Shown here: piece by piece, positions 50,625-58,412 of the stretch
Layout of the letters: each line of letters begins with the position of its first letter
How positions within the stretch are numbered: position 1 is the first letter of the stretch
DNA from: Streptomyces triticagri
Lineage (GTDB): Bacteria; Actinomycetota; Actinomycetes; Streptomycetales; Streptomycetaceae
Reading direction: 5' to 3'
Assembly (NCBI RefSeq): GCF_003429565.1
Contig: NZ_QUAK01000234.1
Coordinates: 75,664-139,663 of the forward strand
DNA length: 64,000 nt
The notes under the pieces: model-generated
Seen by the model: the letters and a program-made list of their open reading frames with translations, nothing else
Databases searched by the model: none
Told to the model about the DNA's origin: nothing
Translations under genes and position numbers: made by a program

Positions 50625-53108
50625 ATGTCACTCATGGGGTTCACACGCGGCCGCGCCCGAGCAGCCACAGCCGTCGGGGTGCTGTGCGCCCTGCTCGCGA
50701 GCGGGGCGTGCACCGGCGGGGGAGGCGGCGACGACGGCAAGGACGAGCGGCGCAGTGCCGTCAAGCCGGCGAAGCTCAAGAAGGCCTGGCAGGTCTCGGC
50801 ACGGGCGCGCGTCGCTACGCCCGACGACGAAGGCGACGTGTGGGTCAGCGACGGCATCCTCGCCCTGCGGACCGACGGAAGCGTCACGGGATACGACACG
50901 CGCTCGGGCAAGAAGCGCTGGACCATGGAGATGCCCGAGGGCACCAAGGGCATCTGCGGGTTCTCCGCGAAGCCGAGTCCGTCCGGACTCGGCGGCTTGT
51001 TCTTCACCGCCGAGAAGCCGGCCGGCAAGAAGGCGAAGGAGAAGCAGGAGAAGTCCGACTGCAGCTACGCCGGCGCCGTCGACCTGGCGGATGGCAAGGT
51101 CAAGTGGACGCAGCACGTCGGCACCATGAAGGGCACGTACGGCAAGAACGACATCAGCATCGGCGACGAGGCGGTGACCGTCACCCTCGACTGCTACGGC
51201 GTGAAGCAGTTCCGCGCCGAGGACGGCAAACCGCTGGGGACCCGGGTCGAGAGCGACAAGGCGTGCGCGCACAACGTCGATCACAACGGCCGCCATCTCG
51301 CCGTCCGTACAGCCCCTGCGGGAGATGCCAAGGAAGTGGTGCCCGGCTGGATGCCCGCCGCCGACGGCGCCCCGGCCCATTTCATGCTGTACGAGGGTGG
51401 CGACAAGAAGCCCCTGTGGCGTACGAAGGCGGCGCGCGTGGGCGACGAGCTGCACCGGATCGTCTCCGACGATCCGCTCGTCCTGGACATCACACGGGAG
51501 GGGCACCGCCTGATCCAGACGTACGACGGCGACGGCAAGCCCGTCCGCACGATCGGCAAGCGGCTCAAGCGGTTCTCCGGCGGCGACGGTGAGGCGCAGG
51601 TGGGGCCGTTCACCCACGGGGACACGCTCGTCATGGGATACGGGCGCGATCCGGCCCTGTACGCGTACGACCTGGACACGGGGAAGGTGCGCTGGAAGAA
51701 GCGCCGGGGCGGCGAGCAGATACTCGGTGTCTGGAAGGACAAGCTCCTGGCAGCCCGTCAGATGAAGGGCCCCAAGGGTGTGCCGGAGGTCTGGCTCCTG
51801 ACGTACGGGATGCAGGACGGCAAGCAGCGCACCATCGGCAGGGTCACCGAGGCCGGCGTACAGCCGCAGCTGTTCGCGGCCTGGGACGACGAGCGGATCT
51901 TCCTGAGCGGCACGGGTGCCGGGCGGACCGGCGAGCGGGTCGTCGCGTATCCGCTGCCCGCCTCCGGCGGCGACACCCGCCGCTACGACGGTGAACCGAT
52001 GCCGGACGGCTCGGAGCTGACGCCCGCTCAGAAGCGCGCCTGGCGCAAGGGCGATCTGCGCCCGGACGCGGTCGCCAACGCCTGCGAGGCGGTGTCGCCG
52101 GCCGCACAGAAGTCGATGCGCGTGTACCGCAAGGGGATGCCCCCGCCGGCCGACTGCGCCTGGGAGGAGAAGAACACACCTCGGCACGCGGAACGTGAGC
52201 TGTCGGTGACGGTGACCGCGCACCGGCCGGGCGGCGACGAGGAGTTCCGCGCCGGATCGTCGAGCGACGGAGCGCGGAAGCCGACACCGGCCCTTGCGGT
52301 GGCCGAGCAGGCGTTCCGGGAGGCGGGCACCGGAAAGATCGAGAACGAGGACGACTCCGAGAAGGTCCTCGCCGATGCGCACCGCCTGGAGGGCCTGGGC
52401 GACGAGGCGAAGTCGACCGCGTTCGGATCGGCGGCGGACAGTGTGTCCACCGCCGACATCCTGGCCCGCTACCGCAATGTGACGGTACGGGTGAAGGCGC
52501 GGACCGAGGCGTTGTCGAGCTACTTGTGGGCCGATGTGCCGCCGCAGCATCGGGTGGAGGCGGCGGCGCGCCAGGCCGCGGCCGACGTCCTGGAGCAGCT
52601 CGGCGCCGAGGTGCCCGCCGCAGGGGACGATCCGGCAAGAGCGGCCGGAGGAAAGATCACCAAGGCCAAGTCCCTCTGCACGAGGCTGCGTTCGGAGGCG
52701 GCCGGACTGGTGCCCGGAGCCGAGGCGCAGGACACCGCACCCAAGGGCGGATCCGACGGCCGGGTCGCGGGCTGCGAGTGGGAGGCGGATGCGGATCTCT
52801 CGCCGAGCCTGATCGTACGGGTCAAGGCGATGCCCGACTCGCCGCTCACCGGAGAGGATGCACTGGAACAGGCCGAGGGCGAGATCACCGCAGCGAAGGG
52901 CGGCGAGCTGAAGGGCTTCGGCGACGAGGCCCGCCTCTACCGCCGCGACTTCCGCCACAAGGATGAGATGACCCGCACCCACACCGTCGTCGCCCGCAAG
53001 GACAACCTGGTGGTCCGGGTCGAGTACCAGCGCTGGCACCACCCGGACAAGGCCCGGATGGACGCGGACGCCGAGCGGGTGGCGCGACGGGTGCTGGACG
53101 CGTACTGA
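50625..53108 (+). CDS. Lipoprotein: PQQ-type beta-propeller plus two DUF3558-like domains
   Basis: An 827-residue predicted lipoprotein (LASGAC, Cys29). About residues 40-480 are a PQQ-like propeller with repeats of the kind GSVTGYDTRSGKKRW, GAVDLADGKVKW and YAYDLDTGKVRWKK. Two similar domains follow, each with a Cys, a C-x-W motif (PADCAWEE, VAGCEWEAD) and G-x-GDEA (GLGDEA, GFGDEA), as in actinobacterial DUF3558 lipoproteins. No catalytic motif is seen; a scaffold or binding role at the surface is likely. ATG 50625 and ATG 50634 are both possible. Confidence 0.75.
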   Translation: MSLMGFTRGRARAATAVGVLCALLASGACTGGGGGDDGKDERRSAVKPAKLKKAWQVSARARVATPDDEGDVWVSDGILALRTDGSVTGYDTRSGKKRWTMEMPEGTKGICGFSAKPSPSGLGGLFFTAEKPAGKKAKEKQEKSDCSYAGAVDLADGKVKWTQHVGTMKGTYGKNDISIGDEAVTVTLDCYGVKQFRAEDGKPLGTRVESDKACAHNVDHNGRHLAVRTAPAGDAKEVVPGWMPAADGAPAHFMLYEGGDKKPLWRTKAARVGDELHRIVSDDPLVLDITREGHRLIQTYDGDGKPVRTIGKRLKRFSGGDGEAQVGPFTHGDTLVMGYGRDPALYAYDLDTGKVRWKKRRGGEQILGVWKDKLLAARQMKGPKGVPEVWLLTYGMQDGKQRTIGRVTEAGVQPQLFAAWDDERIFLSGTGAGRTGERVVAYPLPASGGDTRRYDGEPMPDGSELTPAQKRAWRKGDLRPDAVANACEAVSPAAQKSMRVYRKGMPPPADCAWEEKNTPRHAERELSVTVTAHRPGGDEEFRAGSSSDGARKPTPALAVAEQAFREAGTGKIENEDDSEKVLADAHRLEGLGDEAKSTAFGSAADSVSTADILARYRNVTVRVKARTEALSSYLWADVPPQHRVEAAARQAAADVLEQLGAEVPAAGDDPARAAGGKITKAKSLCTRLRSEAAGLVPGAEAQDTAPKGGSDGRVAGCEWEADADLSPSLIVRVKAMPDSPLTGEDALEQAEGEITAAKGGELKGFGDEARLYRRDFRHKDEMTRTHTVVARKDNLVVRVEYQRWHHPDKARMDADAERVARRVLDAY

Positions 53109-53131
53109 GGCGGGTGTCGGACGCGTACTGA
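53091..53131 (+). repeat. 23-base tandem duplication of a gene end
   Basis: The last codons and stop of the propeller gene (GGACGCGTACTGA, within 53091-53108) are repeated 23 bases on (53114-53131), with two base changes in the 18-base unit. The second copy is untranslated. Confidence 0.8.
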
Positions 53132-53179
53132 ACGGCCCCCGGGAGTGACGCCGGACTGGCACACCTGACCGGACCCACT

Positions 53180-53198
53180 TAGGGTAGCCTTACCTGCC
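53180..53198 (+). promoter_or_regulatory. Iron-box-like motif before methyltransferase gene
   Basis: TTAGGGTAGCCTTACCTGC matches 14 of 19 bases of the DmdR/IdeR box (TTAGGTTAGGCTAACCTAA as I recall it). It lies 52 bases before the ATG and is related to the motif at 886. Iron-dependent repression is inferred. Confidence 0.5.
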
Positions 53199-53231
53199 TG
53201 ACTTCCTCGGTCGATACTGCCGAGGCGGCGG

Positions 53232-54089
53232 ATGACGGGAGAGGTGGGCCCGATGCCGGAGTCCAAGCACAAGCCCGAACTCGGCGCCGTGCAGGAGACG
53301 TTGCTGATTCCGCTGTACGGCCGCGCGGTCCAGACGCGCAAGCGGTACGGGATGATCGACGATCCGCAGGCGGTACGGATGGTCGAGGAGATCGACTACG
53401 ACTTCTCCCGGTTCGACGGTGCGAAGAGCCTCCTCGGTGCCACTCTGCGGACCCTGCTGTTCGACGTCTGGGCGAAGGACTTTCTGCGGCAGCATCCTGC
53501 GGGCACCGTGGTCGAGATCGGCACGGGCCTGAACACGCGGTTCGAGCGCTTGGACAACGGCTCCGTGCGCTGGTTCGACCTGGACCTGCCGGACGCGATC
53601 GAGCTGCGCCGCAGATACTTCGCCGACACCGACCGCCGGCGGATGCTGCCCGTGTCCGTCACCGACCCCTCCTGGGCCGACACCGTCGCCGCCGGCCCCG
53701 GCCCGTATCTGCTGCTTGCGGAGGCCGTGCTGATCTATCTGCCGGAGGACGAGGTGAAGTCCGTGTTCCGGCTCATCGCCGAACGGCTCCCCGGATCGAC
53801 CCTCGCCCTGGAGACCTCCGCGCCCTGGATGGTCGAGCACCAGGACCAGCACGATGTGCTGGGCGACATGGAGGCGCGTATCCGCTGGTCCTGCGCCGAC
53901 CCGCGTGACATGGAGGGCTGGGCCCCGGACCTCCGCCTCGTCGAAAGCCGCACCCTCGCCCGGCTCCCGTCCGGTCTGCGGCGCTCACTGCCCCTGCACT
54001 ACCGCACGATGATGCGCGCCGTGAGCACTGTCCGGCGCCGCGACATCGAGGCCTACCGCTTCAACCTGCTCCGGTTCGGGGGCAGTTGA
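53232..54089 (+). CDS. TcmP/LCMT-like SAM-dependent methyltransferase
   Basis: A 285-residue methyltransferase of the leucine-carboxyl-methyltransferase-like group. TVVEIGTGLNTRFERL is the SAM loop, WFDLDLPDAIELRRRYF the second strand, and AEAVLIYLPEDEV a later motif typical of TcmP-type polyketide O-methyltransferases. Its substrate is unknown and no biosynthetic cluster surrounds it. The ATG at 53253 is an alternative start with GGGAGAGG nearby. Confidence 0.82.
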   Translation: MTGEVGPMPESKHKPELGAVQETLLIPLYGRAVQTRKRYGMIDDPQAVRMVEEIDYDFSRFDGAKSLLGATLRTLLFDVWAKDFLRQHPAGTVVEIGTGLNTRFERLDNGSVRWFDLDLPDAIELRRRYFADTDRRRMLPVSVTDPSWADTVAAGPGPYLLLAEAVLIYLPEDEVKSVFRLIAERLPGSTLALETSAPWMVEHQDQHDVLGDMEARIRWSCADPRDMEGWAPDLRLVESRTLARLPSGLRRSLPLHYRTMMRAVSTVRRRDIEAYRFNLLRFGGS

Positions 54090-54130
54090 TGACCGGCCCG
54101 CCATGAGTCGCGAGCCGGGTGGCGTCCGGG

Positions 54131-54973
54131 TCAGCGGTCCGTCTGGACGTCGCCGGTGGTCGAGGACGTGATCGGGTCGCGGTGGGTGAAGTCGCCCGGC
54201 GGGATGCCCGGGTGGTGTCCGTCCCGGGCCGGAGGGACCGTGCCCGAGTCCGGGCCGAGCGTCAGCCGGGAGACGATCCGGTAGCGGTCGCCGCGGTAGA
54301 GCGAGTGGACATACTCCACCGGACGGCCCTCGGTGTCGTCGGTCAGCCGCTCGAAGAGCAGAGCGGGGGAGAGCGCGGGGACGTCCAGGAGCCGGGCCTC
54401 GGCCTCGGTCACCACGGTGGGTTCGATGGCCTGGACCGCCTCGCGCACCTGCACGTCGTGGTGCTCGCGCAGATGTTCGTAGAGATCGCCGCGCTCCAGC
54501 TCGTCGGCGGACAGGCCCGGCACGATCGCGGCCGGGATGTGCAGATGCTCGATGGCCGTCGGCGCCCCGTCGACCAGGCGAAGCCGGGCCACATAGACGA
54601 CCTCGGCCGCGGGGGAGAGGCGCAGCTTGCGGCCGACCCTGGCGCCGGCCTGGACGGTGGTGAACTCCAGGAGCCGGCTTGACCAGGTACCGGTGGCGAG
54701 CGGCGCGGTCAGCGTCTGCCGGTCGGAGACCAGCTCCTGGGTGATCTTCTCCGGGGCCACGAACATGCCCCGGCCGTGCTCCCGGATCAGTACGCCCGAG
54801 GCCACCAGCTCGTCGACCGCCGCCCGCAACGTCGGCCGGGAGACGCCGAGTCGGGCGCACAGGGTGCGCTCGGAGGGGATGGGATCGCCGGGGCGGCGGG
54901 ACTCGACGAGCTCCAGAATCACATCGCGGACCCGCTCACGCTTGAGGACCGCGCCCTGCGGTTGCGTCTCCAT
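54131..54973 (-). CDS. GntR/HutC-type regulator with UTRA domain (DasR-like)
   Basis: A 280-residue regulator. The winged helix is PGDPIPSERTLCARLGVSRPTLRAAVDELVASGVLIREHGRGMFVA, followed by a UTRA ligand domain ending PVEYVHSLYRGDRYRIVSRL, very like the end of DasR (E-W-V-R-S-V-Y-R-G-D-R-Y). A further 35 residues at the C-terminus are not found in DasR. DasR binds glucosamine-6-phosphate; the ligand here is inferred to be an amino-sugar phosphate from the GH20/ABC neighbours. It is divergent from the binding-protein gene. Confidence 0.82.
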   Translation of the reverse strand: METQPQGAVLKRERVRDVILELVESRRPGDPIPSERTLCARLGVSRPTLRAAVDELVASGVLIREHGRGMFVAPEKITQELVSDRQTLTAPLATGTWSSRLLEFTTVQAGARVGRKLRLSPAAEVVYVARLRLVDGAPTAIEHLHIPAAIVPGLSADELERGDLYEHLREHHDVQVREAVQAIEPTVVTEAEARLLDVPALSPALLFERLTDDTEGRPVEYVHSLYRGDRYRIVSRLTLGPDSGTVPPARDGHHPGIPPGDFTHRDPITSSTTGDVQTDR

Positions 54974-55312
54974 CTGCTGTCGGCCTTCTTTCCTGAGGCT
55001 TGCTGAGGTTTCCGGTGGCTTCCTGAGGTTCCGGTTGCTTCCTGAGGTGCAATGCGGATCTGACCAGTCTGCCACGCCCTGACCACAAGTGGACTGCTGG
55101 TCAAGCGGAGTTCGATCGGTGCGAGGACTCCTCACGGCTACGTCCGTGTCGATGGAAGCCTCATATACCGTGCGGCACAAGGGGGTTGACGTTTCTATTG
55201 GTCTATGCCAACTTCATCCACCATCAACAGGTTAGGTGTCCAGTTGATGCCACTGGTCAGGTGGTTGGTTCGCCGGTCCCTTCCCGGGCCGGCTCTTCCA
55301 CAGAGGTGAACC
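54974..55312. other. Divergent control region of the das-like unit
   Basis: 339 bases without a gene. The regulator leader has 19-20-base tandem repeats (TGAGGTT-CCGGT-GCTTCC, 55004-55023 and 55024-55042). TGACCA (55080-55085) and TGGTCA (55098-55103) form an inverted repeat. TTGGTCTATGCCAA (55198-55211) is a dre-like palindrome, cf. ACTGGTCTAGACCAGT for DasR as I recall it. It lies just downstream of TTGACG (55186-55191), a good -35 for the binding-protein gene, so a bound repressor would block that promoter. Confidence 0.55.
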
Positions 55313-56572
55313 GTGAAGCTCCGCTTGCTTGCATGGGTGTCCGTATGTGCGGTGACCGCCGGTCTCAGCGCCTGCGGCTCCTCCGGGGGCGCCGAGTCCG
55401 GTCGTACGACGATCGACGTCTGGCTGATGCGCGACAGCGTCTCCACCGAATTCCAGAAGGACTTCGTCAAGGGCTTCGAGACCGCCCACCCCGACATCAA
55501 GGTAAGGATTCAGATCCAGGAGTGGGACGGCATCGGCGAGAAGGTCACCGCCGCCCTGGCGAGCAACGACGCACCGGATGTGATCGAGGCCGGCAACACC
55601 CAGGTCGCGCAGTTCGCCGCCGGCGGCGGCCTCGCGGACCTCAGTGACGAGGTCGGCGAACTCGGCGGCAAGGACTGGCTGAAGGGCCTCGCGGAGCCCG
55701 GCTCCTACGAGGGCAAGCAGTACGGCATCCCCTACTACGCGGCCAACCGCGTCGTCATCCACCGCACCGACCTCTTCGAGAAGGCCGGCATCGACCCGGC
55801 CGAGATCAAGACCCGCGCACAGTGGACCGCCGCCACCGAGAAGCTCGACGAGGGCGGAACCCAGGGCATCTACCTGCCCGGCCAGATGTGGTACGCCCTG
55901 GCCGGGTTCGTCTGGGACGAGGGCGGCGATCTCGCCACCGAGTCCGGGGGCGCGTGGCAGGGGGCCCTGGACACGCCCGAGGCGATCCGCGGAATGGAGT
56001 TCTACAAGGAGCTCCAGGCGCTGGGCAAGGGACCCAAGGACTCCGACGAGGACGACCCGCCGCAGGCCGATGTGATGGCCAAGGGCGACGTCGCCCAGAT
56101 CATCTCGACTCCCGGCGGTGCCAAGGTGATCACCGAGGCGAATCCCGAACTCGAGGGCAAGCTCGGCTTCTTCCCCATCCCCGGCAAGTCCGCGTCGAAG
56201 CCGGGCGCCGTCTTCACCGGCGGCTCCGACCTGGTCGTCCCCGCCGCCTCCGCGCACCAGGACGCGGCACGGACCTTCGTCAAGGAACTCACCGGCGACA
56301 CCTGGCAGAAGAAGCTCGCCGTCGCCATGAGCTACGTGCCCAACAAGACCACCCTCGCCGACGCCGTCGCCGACGACCCGGGAGCCGCGGCCATGGCGGC
56401 GGGCGCCGCCGAGAACAGCCACGCCACGCCCAACACCCCTGCCTGGGCGGCGGTCGAGGCAGAGAACCCGATCAAGGACTACATGACCGCCGTCATCACC
56501 GGCGGCAGCGCCGAGTCCGAGGCGAAGAAGGCGTCCGAGGCCATCACCCGCGCCATGAACGCCGGGTCCTGA
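55313..56572 (+). CDS. Sugar-binding lipoprotein of the das-like importer
   Basis: A 419-residue solute-binding protein with lipobox LSAC (Cys21). ALASNDAPDVIEAGNTQVAQFAAGGGLADL marks the first lobe and KGDVAQIISTPGGAKVI the second. It resembles the binding proteins for chitobiose/GlcNAc (DasA/NgcE type), supported by the GH20 gene in the same unit. The GTG at 55313 follows AGAGGTGA. Confidence 0.88.
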   Translation: MKLRLLAWVSVCAVTAGLSACGSSGGAESGRTTIDVWLMRDSVSTEFQKDFVKGFETAHPDIKVRIQIQEWDGIGEKVTAALASNDAPDVIEAGNTQVAQFAAGGGLADLSDEVGELGGKDWLKGLAEPGSYEGKQYGIPYYAANRVVIHRTDLFEKAGIDPAEIKTRAQWTAATEKLDEGGTQGIYLPGQMWYALAGFVWDEGGDLATESGGAWQGALDTPEAIRGMEFYKELQALGKGPKDSDEDDPPQADVMAKGDVAQIISTPGGAKVITEANPELEGKLGFFPIPGKSASKPGAVFTGGSDLVVPAASAHQDAARTFVKELTGDTWQKKLAVAMSYVPNKTTLADAVADDPGAAAMAAGAAENSHATPNTPAWAAVEAENPIKDYMTAVITGGSAESEAKKASEAITRAMNAGS

Positions 56573-56577
56573 GCGCC

Positions 56578-57555
56578 GTGCAGCCGCTCACCCGCGAACG
56601 GACCACCGCACCCGGTGAGGCTCCCGCACCGCGCCGCTCCCGGCAGCCCCTCACCAGCGCCCCTGCACCGGCCCGCACCCTGTGGCCGTACCTGCTGATC
56701 GCCCCCGCCGTACTCGGCACCCTCTACTTGCTCGTCCACCCCCTGCTGCGTGCCCTGCTGATCTCCCTCCAGGACTTCGGGCTTCGCCAACTCATCCTGG
56801 GCGACGCAGAGTTCGTAGGCCTGGAGAACTATCGGACGCTGCTCACCGACCCGCGCTTCTGGGAGGTCGTACGGCGCACCTTCGTCTTCATGGCGATCAA
56901 CGTCGCCCTCATCATGGTGATCTCGACCCTGGTCGCGCTGATGGTCGAACGGCTCGGACGCTTCGGGCGCACCATGGTGCTCAGCGCCCTGGTGCTGGCC
57001 TGGGCGATGCCCGTGATCGCGGCCACCACCGTCTTCCAGTGGCTCTTCCACTCCGAATTCGGCGTCGTCAACCGGTCGTTGCGGAGCCTCGGGCTCGACT
57101 CCTTCGACCGCTACACCTGGTTCGCGAGCGGACCGGCCTCCTTCGCCATCCTGGTGCTGCTCATCGTGTGGCAGTCGGTGCCGTTCGCCGCGATCACTCT
57201 CTACTCGGCGCTCACCACCGTCCCCGCCGAGCTCCACGAGTCGGCTCGGATCGACGGCGCGGGCGCCCGGCGGATCTTCCGCTCGATCACCTTCCCGATG
57301 ATCCGGCCGATCTTCATGCTGGTCCTGTCGCTCGAAGTGATCTGGACCTTCAAGGCGTTCGTACAGATCTGGGTGATGACCCGAGGCGGCCCGGGCGACG
57401 CCACCACCATCCTGCCGGTGTACGCCGTCCAGACCGCGCTCTCCGCCCAGCACTACGACCTGGGGGCGGCCGCCTCCATGGTCACGGTGGTGCTGATGTC
57501 CGGCGTACTGGTCGCCTACTTCCGGCAGATGTACAAGCAGGAGGCCGAGCTGTGA
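56578..57555 (+). CDS. Sugar ABC transporter permease (MalF type), das-like unit
   Basis: A 325-residue CUT1 permease: Pro/Ala-rich tail, six helices, EAA loop HESARIDGAGARRIFRSITFPMIRP. The GTG at 56578 is 5 bases after the binding-protein stop with no strong ribosome site, implying coupling. The stop overlaps the next start (GTGA). Confidence 0.9.
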   Translation: MQPLTRERTTAPGEAPAPRRSRQPLTSAPAPARTLWPYLLIAPAVLGTLYLLVHPLLRALLISLQDFGLRQLILGDAEFVGLENYRTLLTDPRFWEVVRRTFVFMAINVALIMVISTLVALMVERLGRFGRTMVLSALVLAWAMPVIAATTVFQWLFHSEFGVVNRSLRSLGLDSFDRYTWFASGPASFAILVLLIVWQSVPFAAITLYSALTTVPAELHESARIDGAGARRIFRSITFPMIRPIFMLVLSLEVIWTFKAFVQIWVMTRGGPGDATTILPVYAVQTALSAQHYDLGAAASMVTVVLMSGVLVAYFRQMYKQEAEL

Positions 57556-58385
57556 CCCGCTCCCGGATCCGCCGGATCCCCCTCGACGCGGCAGCCGTAC
57601 TGACCGTCCTCGTCTGCCTCTTCCCCGTCTACTGGATGATCGCCACCGCCTTCCGGCCCACCGGGGACATCCAGTCCGCGAATCCCCGACTCATCCCGTA
57701 CACCTGGACGTTGGAGCACTTCCGCACGGCCGTCGACGCGGACGGATTCGCCCTCTTCTGGCGCAACAGCATCCTCGTCACCGCGAGCGCCGTGCTCCTC
57801 GCCCTCGTCGTCGCGCTCGGCGCCGCCTTCGCGGTGGCGCGGCTGCGCTGGAGCGGACGCCGGCAGTTCATGCTGATGGTCTTCATCGCGCAGATGGCGC
57901 CCTGGGAGTCACTGATCATCCCGATCTACATCATCTCCCGGGACACCGACATGCTCGACCGGCTGCCCACCCTGACCCTCGTGTACTTCATGATCACGCT
58001 GCCGTTCACCATCGTGGTGCTGCGCGGCTTCCTCGGCACCATCCCGCCCGAGCTCGAGGAGTCCGCCCAGGTCGACGGCTGCACCCGGCTCGGCGCCTTC
58101 CGAAGAATCGCCTTCCCGCTGCTCGCCCCGGGCCTGATGGCCACCTCGCTGTTCGGCTACATCACCGCCTGGAACGAATTCGCCTACGCCAACTTCCTGA
58201 TCATCAAGCAGCAGGACAGCCGCACCCTGCCGGTCTGGCTCTCCTCCTTCCAGAACACCTTCGGCACCGACTGGGGCGCCACCATGGCCGCCTCCACCCT
58301 CTTCGCGCTGCCCGCCCTCGCCATCTTTCTGATCCTGCAGCGCCATGTGACCTCGGGGTTCGCCTCCGGGGCCGTCAAGGGCTGA
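57552..58385 (+). CDS. Sugar ABC transporter permease (MalG type), das-like unit
   Basis: A 277-residue CUT1 permease with six helices and the EAA loop LEESAQVDGCTRLGAFRRIAFPLLAPGL, ending VTSGFASGAVKG. It starts within the GTGA overlap. Together with the preceding permease and binding protein it makes an importer needing an ATPase from elsewhere (MsiK in streptomycetes). Confidence 0.92.
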   Translation: MTRSRIRRIPLDAAAVLTVLVCLFPVYWMIATAFRPTGDIQSANPRLIPYTWTLEHFRTAVDADGFALFWRNSILVTASAVLLALVVALGAAFAVARLRWSGRRQFMLMVFIAQMAPWESLIIPIYIISRDTDMLDRLPTLTLVYFMITLPFTIVVLRGFLGTIPPELEESAQVDGCTRLGAFRRIAFPLLAPGLMATSLFGYITAWNEFAYANFLIIKQQDSRTLPVWLSSFQNTFGTDWGATMAASTLFALPALAIFLILQRHVTSGFASGAVKG

Positions 58386-58412
58386 CCGACCCCACGCCTT
58401 GGAGGCCGAGCC

